64,000 nt of DNA from contig NW_023590226.1 in NCBI RefSeq assembly GCF_901709675.1, positions 124,001 to 188,000 of the forward strand, read 5' to 3'. The notes under the pieces are model-generated. The model saw only the letters and a list, made by a program, of their open reading frames with translations, was not told the DNA's origin and made no database searches. Numbering within the stretch: the stretch's first letter is position 1; each line of letters opens with the position of its first letter. Shown piece by piece: positions 53,128-64,000 of the stretch. This DNA is from Syngnathus acus (taxonomy: Eukaryota; Chordata; Actinopteri; Syngnathiformes; Syngnathidae). A program made the translations under genes and the position numbers.

Positions 53128-53172
53128 GCCTAACACGTGAAAGATCCCCAGTTCGAGACTGGGTGGAAACAG
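53127..53172 (+). pseudogene. tRNA-Val (AAC) 3' half
   Basis: GGCCTAACACG, then CCCCAGTTCGAGACTGGGTGGAAACA. The 5' half is absent because the hAT end abuts it. Confidence 0.72.
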
Positions 53173-53471
53173 CTTCTTCTACTATTTCTTGTCATTGTTG
53201 GTTCCTATGAAAAGTCCATGACACATTAAAACGATTTTGCGCTGCAATTATGTTGTGGTACCTGATTTGAGACTGGGTGAAAACTGGCTTCTTTCCCTCA
53301 CTTTAGATGGAACCATGCTGACTCTGATACATTCCATTTGGTAGTTCTTAGCTGTGTCTAAATTCATATCACGTGTCACACAAATGCAGCCTGTAAATGA
53401 TGCGCATGTGACATTGGCCTGTCGAAAATGGCAGAGAACAGGAGCCAGCTGTTTCAAAGTAGGCCTCATTT

Positions 53472-53534
53472 GATAGTTGAACCCGAGACCTCTCGCACCC
53501 TAAGCGAGAATCATTCCCCTCGACCAACGAGCCC
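53472..53534 (-). pseudogene. tRNA-Pro (AGG), 3' truncated
   Basis: GGCTCGTTGGTCGAGGGG, anticodon arm CTCGC-TTAGGGT-GCGAG, then the T arm breaks off after GGGTTCAA. Confidence 0.75.
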
Positions 53535-53878
53535 CATATCAAATTAGCTGACGCCGTTACATTCCGATTGGTAGCGAATATGACATGGACCTGAGTACTG
53601 CATTTCGATGATTAATGAATTTTGATAAATATCATAGCCAGTTTGCGCGTATCCTTTCAGGGTCATAATTGTATGTCAATCGCTGCCTCGTGGCAGCCAG
53701 GCCTAAAAAAGATAGGAATGCCTGAGGGAGTTTCACCAAGATGAATTAGGAAAAACTTTATGAAATAAAGTTGATATTAAAACATAGGTGGACGTAATGT
53801 CTGGAATCTTGTGTTTAACAGAAGGCTGTTTGGCAACAGTGAACAACGGACAAATTCAGCAAGGTAATTTAATTACGC

Positions 53879-53937
53879 CATGACCCAGATTCGTTCCGGG
53901 GATGCTGCGGCCACAACGCTATACGATTATGCAATAG
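53879..53937 (-). pseudogene. tRNA-His (GTG) pseudogene
   Basis: The inverted counterpart of 45940-45997, with the same deletion. Part of a second inverted pair (45.88-46.31 versus 53.56-53.99 kb). Confidence 0.68.
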
Positions 53938-53992
53938 CATACAATGAGTTTTAGGGTCTTTTCCTTAGGATCTTCAGCCAGGACACCCAGGC

Positions 53993-54376
53993 TGTCAGGA
54001 TTCTTCCAGATTATCTTGATCGTATGATTATGCTGGAATATAACCTGTAATAAATAACCTAGCTAGATTAGTTTTATGCTTATGTTGGAATGTAACCTGT
54101 AATAAATAACCTAGCTTGTCCCATCCTACACAACGTCGTAAAACACCCCCTGCTATGCTTTGACTAGAGGTCAAGGGCTTTCTCTCCATCCAGTCCACTC
54201 TCCCCCCCACCCTGTTTCTCTTAATAAAAATGCTCTTGCAAGAGGCCAGAGTCAGACCTCATTCGATCATCGCTGTATGCACAGCGACGAATGACTCTCC
54301 ACCTGCAGGTGTTTAAAAGGGCATACTGTCTCCCGTGTGGTTCTTGCAAAATAAGTTAGTGAGCACCACTCTAACA
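53993..54376 (+). mobile_element. Solo LTR with perfect 5-bp TSD
   Basis: 384 bp, from TGTCAGGATTC to CACTCTAACA. CAGGC is duplicated at 53988-53992 and 54377-54381. It interrupts the tRNA-associated cassette (GACACCCAGGC|ATACCATGAAAG). AATAAAA at 54223 is a poly(A) signal candidate. Confidence 0.9.
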
Positions 54377-54547
54377 CAGGCATACCATGAAAGAATGTTG
54401 ATGTTAAAATGGTGGTGGAACTATCAGACTGCGCAGATCCAACAGAGACAACATTGGAAAAACTTCTTTGTTGACAGTGTCTGTGAGTCACTTCAGCGCA
54501 TAGGATTCAAGTGCACATAGCTAATGTTGACCAAAAAATGGCATATA

Positions 54548-54619
54548 AACTAGCCAGGAATCGAACCTAGAATCTTCGGTTCCGTACTCAGATGCATTAT
54601 CCATTGCGTCCATTGCCCC
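54548..54619 (-). pseudogene. tRNA-Arg (ACG)-like, degenerate
   Basis: The D arm GCAATGGATAA and T arm TAGGTTCGATTCCTGG are good. The anticodon stem (TCTGA/ACCGA) is broken; the anticodon reads ACG. Confidence 0.68.
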
Positions 54620-54663
54620 AGAATAGGTTGTTCCCGCTACGTTTGTGTGTAACATTTTTGCAA

Positions 54664-54719
54664 AAATGATTCGAACGAGCTGCGGCCACAACGCAGAGTA
54701 CTTATCACTATACGATCAT
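54664..54719 (-). pseudogene. tRNA-His (GTG), 3' truncated
   Basis: GCCATGATCGTATAGTG through TGCGTTGTGGCCGCA is well kept; the sequence is cut in the T arm. Confidence 0.72.
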
Positions 54720-55181
54720 GGCTTATATGCGGAAGCATAAAATGAATTCAAAACCTTTAGGATCTTCAGCCAGGACACCCAGGCAGACTATGAAAGAATG
54801 TTGATGTTAAAATGTTGGTGGAATTATCCAACTGCGCAGATCCGATAATCCCAAAGATTTGGGGTGAGACAACATTGAAAAAACGTTTTTCTTTGTTGAC
54901 AGTGTCACTTCTTTTGTGGCTTACCTCTTCTTCGTTTCACATCTAAAGTATCGTATCATATTACCTTGCGGCTTATACCACCCCGTACATACCATATCAT
55001 GTCGCCCATACAACTCATGCATGAGATGCGGTGGCTGAGATATTCAGGCGATGTGTTGCTACCCCATTGTGCTCTCCACTCATCATTTCATATCACATCC
55101 TCGCCGGATTTTCATTATCTTCACATCCAAAGTATCTTGGCACAACGTACATAATGTGATGTGTCAACACAAGTTGTCCAC

Positions 55182-55258
55182 GACGAGGTGGCCGAGAGTT
55201 TAAGGCGATGGATTGATAATCCGCTGTGCTCTGCACGCATGGATTCCCATCCTCGTCG
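55182..55258 (+). pseudogene. tRNA-Ser pseudogene
   Basis: A third copy of the tRNA-Ser cassette. The anticodon is changed to GAT and the T arm lost several bases (GGATTCCC). Confidence 0.78.
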
Positions 55259-55631
55259 AAGGGTGGTTTTAAATCTGTAATCTGGCTTGTATTTGACTCA
55301 ACATAGTAATATTCATACTCTTTGGCGGCTCGGTGGTACACTGGTTAGCACGTCCGCTTCACAGTTAGGAAAGTGCGGGTTCGATTCCACCAACGGCTGT
55401 TGCATGTTGTTGATGATGTCTGTTGTTGGGTCAGGAAAACTAAGATGTGGAGTAACGGTTGGTTCTTTATTGGCAAGATCTTGGGTTGTTTAATGGCGGT
55501 CAATGCACATGGCACTTCAGCAGATGTAACAACACCCCCCATCTCCAGGTCAGAAGGTTTTATACTGTCCGGAAAAGGCGGGAAAGCTTCACCTGACCAT
55601 TTGGTATCTATGTGTATTGGAGAGTCACTGC

Positions 55632-55741
<110 letters not shown>

Positions 55742-55819
55742 CCATCAGCACACAGGGCGTGTGATGCGTCAGTGCAGTAGTGTTGGAGTCGTAGTGCCTG
55801 TAGTTTGTGCATGCTGCAT

Positions 55820-56793
55820 GCTGCCTCTGCTTGCCACTTTTCTGCTTTCAGCTACCGCCACCGGCTAGCCCTCTGTTTCCGGGGGTGAAAAGAGGAGCCG
55901 AGTGTATAAGCCTCCTCAGCCGGTACACAGCCTCTCCATTGCCAAGACTTGCACACGCCTCCTTGTGGCCACACACGGCAACTGGCACCTTGTGGTCCCA
56001 GGCTAAGTTGTGCAGGATCTCGGAGCAGCAGTGGGCCCCAGAGATGTGGCATGTAGGCCCACCGGTGTGTGGACACGCCCTACTGCCCATCAACAACTGT
56101 GGGTAAACAGCTCCAGCTATGGGTAAATAGTGAAGACCTCAACGGTGGACCAGGCGGAGGATGATGGCTGACCTAAGGGGTGGCGTCACAACGGCTGGGA
56201 AGGCGGATGAAGGCAGCAGCAGAAAAGGGTCACCAGTCGTCTTGTTCTCCTTGCCAATGGACTCTGACCCCGATCTGTCAAGGACAGTGTGGTGACTGTC
56301 TGTGCACCAGTCTCCCCACTTTAAACAAAGTCACGCACAGGCGTCTTTTTCAGGGAATTCACCTTACATCCCGGATTAAAGTCCTGTGGCGACCAGTAAG
56401 TGGCAACGGGGGCAGGATTGTGAAGTCTGGAAGCCCCTAGTCACAAGCTGGCACATCATGATGGCGCCGCGGATGGCAGCCACGGTGAGTCGCTCTCTGT
56501 TTCTTTGTCTTATTTTGTGTGTTTTCTGTGTCCTCTGCTGTCCATCCCGGATCACTTTTACCAGAGAAGCGCTGTTAAACATCGGACAGTCTTCTTCTGG
56601 TATTTTCTCTCCTGTTCTCTCTGATTCAGACTGTTTGTCGGAGATTCTAGCCGGAGCGGCGGTGCTATACAAGCTAGCGCGACGACGGCGGCGCGGTAAA
56701 CGAGCCGGAGCCCTCGTAAAGCTGAGGCAGAGAGGGTTCCGTTCTGCCCTACCGTCAATTCATCTGGCGAATGTCCGCTCCCCGGCGAACAAT
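55820..56793 (+). mobile_element. LINE 5' region, left of LTR insertion
   Basis: 5' untranslated-like sequence, then the start of a LINE protein (56461 on: RRRRRGKRAGALVKLRQRGF, then ALPSIHLANVRS at about 56750-56775). It stops at the LTR. The same family as the RT at 58.3 kb. Confidence 0.72.
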
Positions 56794-58323
56794 TGAATTT
56801 GGCCCAGGCACATTGGCTATCCCAAAACATGCAGTAGTTCAAAATTTCACCAGGAGATTTTGTTAAAGCTTGACATAGGGGTGACCTGATGGAAATTAAC
56901 AAATCTAATAAATTAAATTGTTAGCAATTGGGAGGACACGACCTGTTCAAACACGTAGCAACGCACAATTTTGGAATATGAGTTTGCTATGCCATAATTT
57001 TAAGATGTAACAGCTTGAGCAATATCAATATATGTGTTTAAGTTGGAGGAACCCATTATTGTGTTAAGTACTATTATGTGTTGAAATTGATCTTTATTAG
57101 ACAAGATATATGTGATTCATGTTGCAATGTTTTGTCCAACCTGTATTTAACACTGGTGTTCCATCCATACCTGAATGTATTAAGTTCAGAGGAGACATTA
57201 AGGGCTAATAGTGAAAGAAAGAACGAGCAAAACAGGAAACATCTGCATCCGGTGACGGACTGCGGTCAGGCGCAGTTGTTGCTGCTTGAAGCAAGGTTGC
57301 CAAGACAACCAGTGGTGCATCTACATATTACGATGAGGTAATGCCAGAAGCCTATAAATATGTTGCCCGGACACAGAGCGGGCGCGCTTCTTCCTGGTCA
57401 GGGCGATGGCCGTGACGCTGCCCGGAGTAAAAGAACGAAGGATTTTTCATTCTTTTTGAGATTGAACCAAAATCTACTAAAATGAATTTCCAGAGTCTTC
57501 GAATTGGACTTTGTCAAATTTTAAGCTTCGAGGAAGGCAGAGGAGACAGCCGCTCCGGGCAGGAAGGGGAAGACGCCAATTTTACTTTTTTGGCTATGCT
57601 CCTCACGGCCAGACCTTTCCTCTTTTTTAAACAGAATTCGGATTTTGGAACAAAGGAGAGCCGATCACTCGACTTGTTCAACCAAATAGGATTTTAGACC
57701 TTTAGTCTCCTCTTTTGTTCTGAGTGGGTGAGTCTTGTTATTTTGTTTTTTCGACTTGGAATTATTTTTCTTGCTTATTCATTAAACCTCTTCTTAAGCC
57801 TTAATTCGGTATCGATTATTTCGTATTAACTATGTTGAGCATGGTTTTATATGCGGTAATTACAACTTTAAAATGTCTTTATTTCCCTATCATAGTCATT
57901 CTTTAAATCCGTTCAATTCTTTTTAAAGTGAAGACAGCTTTAATCCTTAACATCAGGAATTGTCAGATCTGGTTCGAAGTAGTTATCTTGAGCTCAGCTA
58001 GGGCGAGGGCGCTCTAGTAAATTAACGAATCCTTGAGGTCTTAACAAAGACATCTAAAAATATCCGTAACATAACACAAGTATCAAACAACCGAAGGGAG
58101 CCATCATTATGGCGCGGTCATTTCGACGACTCGCCTCGAATTGAGTTACTCGGCTCGGGCGTCGGATGACTTGAGAGGGATTGGCGTCATATAGAAATTA
58201 GATTGATTCTGGTAGAATTAATTTAACTCGGGTGGTTAGATACGGACGAGTCCCTTCACCCCGGCTTATCGAACCCTTTGATGGGAAGCCGGTGACACTT
58301 TAATAAAAAGTGCGCGTTTGACA
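56794..58323 (+). mobile_element. Solo LTR related to the ERV LTR, inside LINE
   Basis: The right end TTTGACA at 58323 is exact. The left end is approximate, near 56794. TATA box CCTATAAATA at 57352. The final 300 bp match the ERV LTR closely; the middle shares CGATCACTCGACTT and GAATTGGACT. U3 is largely different. No internal genes. Confidence 0.78.
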
Positions 58324-59835
58324 ACACCGAACCTCAGGAGTCAAGGAGGCCTACAGGAGCGGCGAACGCGACCTGTTCAAGCAGACCAGAAAGACACTGA
58401 ACCGAGAGGTCAGGAAAGCCAGGAGGTGTTACGGGGAGAGCCTGAAGAGACACCTCTCTGCCAATCCTGATCCCTCAACAGTGTGGAAAGGTCTGCAGAG
58501 CATCACGGGCTACAAGAAACGAACCCCCCGTCCTGTGGAGAGCCCAAGGCTTGCTAACCAGCTAAACAGGTTCTACTGCAGGTTTGATCGGTCCTCCCAC
58601 ACAACGGGACTTCCTGCAGCACAATCTACATACTCACCTCTCCCCACAACTGCTCTGTCCACACCTCTATCATCGTTGTCACCCACTCTCTCTCTTGCAG
58701 AGGCCGCGCCCGCACTCCAGATCCGCGAGGAGGAAGTGCGCCAGATGTTCCGGAAACAAAAGACCAGGAAGGCACCGGGCCCAGACGGCGTGTCACCTTC
58801 CTGCTTGAAAGTCTGCGCTGAACAGCTGGCGCCCACCTTTGCACGGATCTTCAACCGTTCTCTGGAGCTGTGTGAGGTGCCCTCGTGCTTCAAGAGCTCC
58901 ACCATCGTTCCAGTGGCCAAGAAGCCCGCCATCACAGGTTTGAATGACTATAGACCTGTCGCACTGACATCTGTGTTCATGAAATCTTTCGAGAGGTTAG
59001 TGCTGAACCACCTGAAGGATGTCACGGGCCCCCTGCTTGACCCCCTCCAGTTTGCCTACCGGGCAAACAGGTCAGTGGATGATGCGGTCAACATGGGACT
59101 GCACTACATCCTGCACCACCTGGACACCCCAGGAACGTACGCCAGGATCCTGTTCGTGGACTTCAGCTCGGCGTTCAACACCACCGCTCCTGACATCCTC
59201 CAACAGAAGCTCATCCAGCTTGCGGTGCCTGCCTCCACCTGTCAGTGGATCACCAGCTTCCTGACCAACAGGAGACAGCGTGTGAGGCTGGGGGGCATCA
59301 CATCTGACACCCGGACCACCAATACTGGAGCCCCTCAGGGGTGCGTCCTCTCCCCACTGCTCTTCTCTCTCTACACCAATGATTTCTCCTCAGATGACTC
59401 TCCTGTGAAGCTCCTGAAGTATGCAGACGACACCACTCTCATCGGACTGATCCAGGACGGTGATGAGACTGCGTACAGACAAGAGGTGGAGCGGCTGGTC
59501 CACTGGTGCAGCCAAAACCACCTGGAGCTGAACCCGCTCAAGACCGTGGAGATGACAGTGGACTTCAGGCATGACCCTTCACCACTTTTACCCCTCACTA
59601 TCCGCAGGAATACTATTCTCTCCACAGACACCTTCAAGTTCCTGGGAACCACAATCTCTCGGGACCTGAAATGGACCGGCCACATAGACTCTGTCCGGAA
59701 GAAGGCCCAGCAGAGGCTGTACTTCCTGAGACAGCTAAAGAAGTTCAACCTGCCGCGAGAGCTTCTGAAGACCTTCTACACTGCCATCATCCAGTCTGTC
59801 CTCTGCACCTCCATCACTGTCTGGTTTGGATCGGC
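58324..59835 (+). pseudogene. LINE reverse transcriptase, intact RT core, 3' truncated
   Basis: The frame is open from about 58345 (YRSGERDLF) to the junction at 59835. The RT blocks are all present: KAPGPDGVSP, NDYRPVALTS, FVDFSSAFNT, GAPQGCVLSP and the catalytic YADD near 59421, then KFLGTTISRD. No stop interrupts it. It ends abruptly in VWFGSA where the inverted-duplication arm begins. The endonuclease domain (about 800 bp) is missing between the two LINE parts around the LTR. A CR1/L2/Rex1-like element. Confidence 0.88.
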
Positions 59836-60118
59836 AAAATGTTTTTCTTTGTTGACAGTGTCACTTCTTTTGTGGCTTAGCTTTTCTTCGTTTCACATCT
59901 AAAGTATCGTATCATTTTACCTTGTAGCTTATACTACCCCGTACATGCCATATCATGTCGCCCATGCAACTCATGCATGAGATGCGATGGCTGAGATATT
60001 TAGGCGATGGGTTGCTACTCCATTGCGCTCTCCACTCATTTCATATCACATCGTCGGATTTTCACACAAAGTATCTTGGCACAACGTACATAACGTGTTG
60101 TCAACGCCATATGAGCAA

Positions 60119-60200
60119 GACGAGGTGGCCGAGAGGTTAAGGCGATGGATTGCTAATCCATTGTGCTCTGCACGCATGGGTTCAAATCCCATCCTCGTCG
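60119..60200 (+). tRNA. tRNA-Ser (GCT), second arm
   Basis: 82 nt with full acceptor, anticodon (TTGCTAA), long variable arm and T arm. Its variable arm (CTCTGCACGCA) looks more canonical than that of the left-arm copy. Confidence 0.92.
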
Positions 60201-60223
60201 AAAGTCGGTGTTAAGTTGTTTTA

Positions 60224-60655
60224 CAGTGGAGCCTCGGTTTTCGAACGTCCCGGTTCTCGAACAAATCAGTATTTGAACATAAAATTAGAGAAGTTTTTGC
60301 TCCGGATATCGAACGAAATTCGATTGTCGAACCTCACGAGATGAGCCGAGAGGACCCGCATGCCAACTGACTCCGTTCGTTATTACATTCTCCTTACTCT
60401 GAGGATTGCAACAACTCTAATCATGCCTCCAAAGGAAGCAAGTGGGAGCAGTAAAGCCATCCTAAAACACAAAGACGCTCCTAAAGCAATGCAACAGTGA
60501 GCGCCCGGCGCGCTGCGGTTGCGCGATCGGACCAAATTAAGCTCCCTGCGCACTGAGGTCCACTTAAATTTTGGAAAGTACATCAGGACTTTAAAAATAT
60601 TTTCTAAATTTTAGCGACCGCTCTGTCACAATAATGCGACCAGCAGTTGCGCGGT
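60224..60655. mobile_element. Tigger/pogo-like MITE, copy 4, truncated
   Basis: The right-arm counterpart of 44815-45392, with its distal end deleted at GCGCGGTCCG, where the LTR-like piece begins directly. On the minus strand the fragment keeps the GCGCGCCGGGCG block. Confidence 0.83.
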
Positions 60656-60840
60656 CCGTTGTTGGGTCAGGAAAACTAAGATGTGGAGTAACGGTTGGTT
60701 CTTTATTGGCAAGATCTTGGGTTGTTTAATGGCGGTCAGTACACATGGCACTTCAGCAGATGTAACAACACCCTCCATCTCAGAAGGTTTATAAAGGCGG
60801 GAAAGCGTCACCTGATCATTTGGTATCGATGTGTATTGGA
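60656..60840 (-). mobile_element. LTR-like fragment, right arm
   Basis: The counterpart of 44490-44665: TTCTTTATTGGCAAG and GGTTTATAAAGG on the + strand. Confidence 0.5.
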
Positions 60841-61105
60841 GAGTCACTGCTGCGAGTGTGTATTTGTGTGTGTGCGTGCGTGTGTGTGTATGTGTGCGTG
60901 TGTGTTGTTGTAAGGCGGACGTAGTTGAGAGCGCCATGAGAACGTTAAAGGGGCAAGTGTGGGCGTGGATTGTATATATAAAACCCACGCCCTATGATGA
61001 GGTGCGCCCTATGTGTGTTGAACACAGTCATGGCACACATAACTGAGACTGCGCCTTTTATTACAGTGCACGTTTTAATCGTGAAAATACGGTAACTCGT
61101 CAGCG

Positions 61106-61432
61106 TTGGTTTACTGCAATTTGACGACAAACCGCAAAACTATTGGACATGGAAAGTATCCTTTATTGGCGCGACTAAAGACTTACGTAAATTTATTAAA
61201 AAGAGAGGAGTTCGACCTACTAACAAGGTGGCTAGGTCCAAGATCTGCAGAACAGGTGAAAAGGGTTCATGCAGTACCCGCTGGAGGCGTAAAGATGATT
61301 TGGGAACGGGTTGAAGAGTGTCACCGTTCCTCAGAAGCAATTGAAGACACACTGCTAAACAAGATAGAGGAGTTTCCAAGGCTAACAAACAAAGATACGA
61401 GCCAGCTAAGAGACCCGGGAGACATCTTGTAG
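61106..61432 (+). pseudogene. BEL/Pao-type Gag fragment, right arm
   Basis: The same 108-aa frame as 43867-44193 with no amino-acid difference seen, so the duplication is recent. Confidence 0.62.
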
Positions 61433-61442
61433 GAGCTATTGT

Positions 61443-62250
61443 TGTCAGGTTTGGATCAGGGAGAGGACTCGGATGCAGAGTGCCAACAAAAGGTATTTAT
61501 TCGAACAGGCTGGAGACAGCACAAAAAAACAAAAGCGCCTCAAAAAGAGGGAAAACAAGTTAAAGTTAAAGTCCCAATGATCGTCACACACACATCTGGG
61601 TGTGGTGAAATTTGTCCTCTGCATTTAACCCATCCCCATGTGATTTTAATCCATCCCCTGGGGGAGAGGGGAGCAGTGAGCAGCAGTGGTGCCGCGCTCG
61701 GGAATCATTTGGTGATCTAACCCCCCAATTCCAACCCTTAATGCTGAGTGCCAAGCAGGGAGGCAATGGGTCCCATTTTTATAGTCTTTGTTATGACCCG
61801 GCCGGGGTTTGAACCCACAACCTTCCAGTCTCAGGGCAGACACTCTACCACTAGGCCACTGAGTTGGCTGGAGACAGCAAAAACCAAAAGCACCTCAAAT
61901 CGAGGGAAAACACGGTGGCAAAAAAAAAAACTAAATCTAAACTAGGTTCTCTAAAGTGATATCTGTTACTCACGCGATCGCTGGTGCTCAAGACGGGACA
62001 AGACGCACTGGCACAAGACAAGGGGAAGACGCTGGCTAAATACACATAGAAAGGTGAGGACACAGGTGCAGACAATTAGGACCAAAGACACAGGTGCACA
62101 CAATTGGGATCAGGGAAGACAAGTAGCCTGACACACAGAGGAAGGACCCACGAACTGAAACGAGAGGAGAGTTACCAAAACAAAACAGGAAGTGACAATA
62201 CGACGAACAGGACAAGACAAAAACAACTCACAAAACATAACAGCATGACA
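61443..62250. mobile_element. Solo LTR-like element with SINE, right arm
   Basis: The counterpart of 43051-43856, with the same TGTCA/TGACA ends. The SINE S1 lies at about 61560-61866 (minus). Confidence 0.86.
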
Positions 62251-62271
62251 ATTGTGGGAGCTAAGTCAGAT

Positions 62272-62309
62272 GATTGATTGATTGATTGATTGATTGATCG
62301 ATTGATTGG

Positions 62310-62374
<65 letters not shown>

Positions 62375-63130
62375 ACTTTATAGATCCCCGGGAGTGGGGA
62401 AATTCAGGCCCCAGCAGTATAGAGCGGGTATGTAAAAGACACTCAGATGACATGAGCGCAACTCAATAGGCTCCTATAAGGCTGCCACACAACGGCGCCA
62501 CAAAGAAAGCCAGTAAGTGCGAAAGTTAAAAGCCATCAAACCAAAGCAACAAGACAAAGGAAAAAAGTAACACCGGCCAACCAGCCCCCTTCAATTCCAA
62601 AGAACACCCGAAAACACGCAAAATAGCCTCCACGGGGTCCATAAACAGGTGTAAGGGCAGTCAAGTTCAACGGCGCCCAATGGACCGTGGTCGTAAATCG
62701 GTAAAACATCACAAAACAGGCAAACGTGTGAGCAGCGTCCTGGGCACCTAGTCGGGGCATGTGCAGATAGTCACCATGGGGCTGGTACGGCGAAGGTCAT
62801 TGGCTTCAACGAGCACGAGGGAGCGGACCTCCCACACGGGTCGCGGCTGCGAGGCCAAAGCGAGGGATCTGGTCAGCACCGGCCGGATGAACAGGATGGC
62901 CGTCGTAGAGTCACGCCGGTCCCGACCAATGTGTGCAGCCATCCCATCTCCCAGGGAAAAAAAATATCCGATCCGAAACAATCTGCACACGCCGAGGTGC
63001 GATAGAAGGCACCAGCATTGCCGAATGGACAAATAGAAAGAAAGAAAAAGGAGAAAAGAAGGAAATAAAGAGGAAAAGAGAGAACACTGCTGGGGGGCTG
63101 CCACCCACAGTGGCGCCAAACCCCCAAAAA
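62272..63130 (-). mobile_element. (CAAT)n-tailed repeat S2, right arm
   Basis: The counterpart of 42198-43029. The tail (62272-62372) is about 100 bp versus 64 bp in the left arm, with a different pattern of single-base interruptions. Confidence 0.82.
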
Positions 63131-63173
63131 AAAGGCCTTGCATATTAGGTAACCGCTCGTGGTGTCCGACAAT

Positions 63174-64000
63174 TAGTGGATTTTGAAGTTTCTCTTCAGA
63201 GAGAATCTTTGGCCACAAAGTGAGTAGGAGACAGGTTTTTCACCAGTGTGTGTTCTTGCATTTGATTTTAAGTTTACTTTCTGAGAGAATATTTGGCCAC
63301 AAACTAAACAGGAAAAAGGGTTCTCACCTGTGTGTGTTCTTGTATGTGTTTTGAACTGTCCCTTCTCTGAAAATCTTTGACCACAAACTGAGCAAGAAAA
63401 AGGGTTTTCTCACCAGTGTGGGTTCTTGTGTGTCTTTTTAAGTTTCCCTTTTCTGACAATCTTCGGCCACAAACTGAGTAAGAAAAAGGGTTTTCAGCTG
63501 TGTGTGTTCTTGCATGTGTTTTTAAATTTACCTTCTGAGAGAATCTTTGGCCACAAACTGAGCAGGAAAAGCGGGTTCTCACCAGTGTGGGTTCTTGTGT
63601 GTCTTTTCAAGCTTCCTTTCTCTGAGAATCTTTGGCCACAAGCTGAGCAGGAAAAATGTTTTTCACCTGTGTGTGTTCTTCCGTGTGTTTTTAAGTTTAC
63701 CTTCTGAGAGAATCTTTGGCCACAAACTGAGCAGGAAAATGGTTCCTCTCCTGTGTGTGCCCTTGAATGTGTTTTTAAGTGTCCCGTCTGAGAGAATCTT
63801 TGGCCACAAACTGAGCAGGAAAAAGGTTTCTCATGGGTGGGGGTATTTGTGTGTGTTTTTAAGTCACCCTTCTGTGAGAATATTTGGCCAGGAACTGGGC
63901 AGGAAAAAGGTTTCTCAACTGTGTGTGTTCTTGTCATTATTTTTAGGTGACTGTTCTGCGAGAATCTTTGGCTACAAACTGAGCAGGAAAAATATTTTTC
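63174..64000 (-). pseudogene. C2H2 zinc-finger gene, right-arm copy
   Basis: The 3' half of the same frameshifted finger array as 41337-42164, cut by the window end. The same lesions (near 63582 and 63400) are present, so they predate the duplication or were homogenised afterwards. Confidence 0.82.

Larger units (their letters stand above)
59836..64000 (-). repeat. Right arm of large inverted duplication
   Basis: The reverse complement of 41337-45773, starting inside a LINE frame and continuing past the window edge. Order from left: tRNA-Ser-like, tRNA-Ser, truncated Tigger MITE, LTR-like piece, gag fragment, solo LTR with SINE, S2 repeat, zinc fingers. Confidence 0.93.

Overview
The window looks like repeat-rich teleost fish DNA. 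The evidence is the repeat content: CR1/L2/Rex1-type LINEs, several hAT families, tRNA-derived SINEs, Tigger-like MITEs, and a decaying tRNA gene array carrying C2H2 zinc-finger pseudogenes. No ordinary intact host protein gene can be claimed. Almost every long open frame is mobile-element DNA or a broken copy.

1-10.2 kb: the 3' two-thirds of an endogenous retrovirus (ERV). It holds the RNase H-integrase end of pol and an unrecognised 627-aa gene ending in two MYT1-type C2HC zinc fingers. After these come a 930-aa Env-like glycoprotein, a 223-aa polytopic membrane protein, a 320-aa Cys-rich/acidic protein and a 2,262-bp LTR. All five frames are open, so the copy seems young. A second, diverged LTR of the same broad family lies at about 56.8-58.3 kb inside a LINE, and a fragment at about 34.3-34.6 kb.

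10.2-18.6 kb: fragments of a tRNA-associated repeat, a LINE 3' end, then a BED-finger hAT transposon surrounded by long direct repeats and a palindromic 16-bp array. 18.7-20.3 kb: U1 snRNA, U2 snRNA and a 3' fragment of a second U1. 21.2-28.3 kb: a broken LINE, a hAT MITE, a Ty3/gypsy pol remnant split by a solo LTR, and another LINE piece.

28.3-34.3 kb, minus strand: a multi-exon frame encoding a TCF/LEF-like HMG box with good splice sites, next to a PIF1-like helicase fragment. A ZMYM/TTF-type hAT element (3,970 bp, perfect 8-bp target duplication) sits inside the helicase frame.

35-64 kb: nested MITEs and SINEs and a degenerate tRNA array (Thr, Ser, Val, His, Gln, Arg, Pro). Intact-looking tRNAs are Thr-TGT, Ser-GCT (twice), Val-AAC and Gln-CTG. 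A large inverted duplication pairs 41.3-45.8 kb with 59.8-64.0 kb and runs off the right edge. Each arm holds a zinc-finger pseudogene, a LINE/SINE-like repeat with (CAAT)n tail, a solo LTR containing a SINE, a gag-like fragment, a Tigger MITE and tRNA-Ser.

Boundaries were read by eye. Family names are at clade level because no database search was possible.
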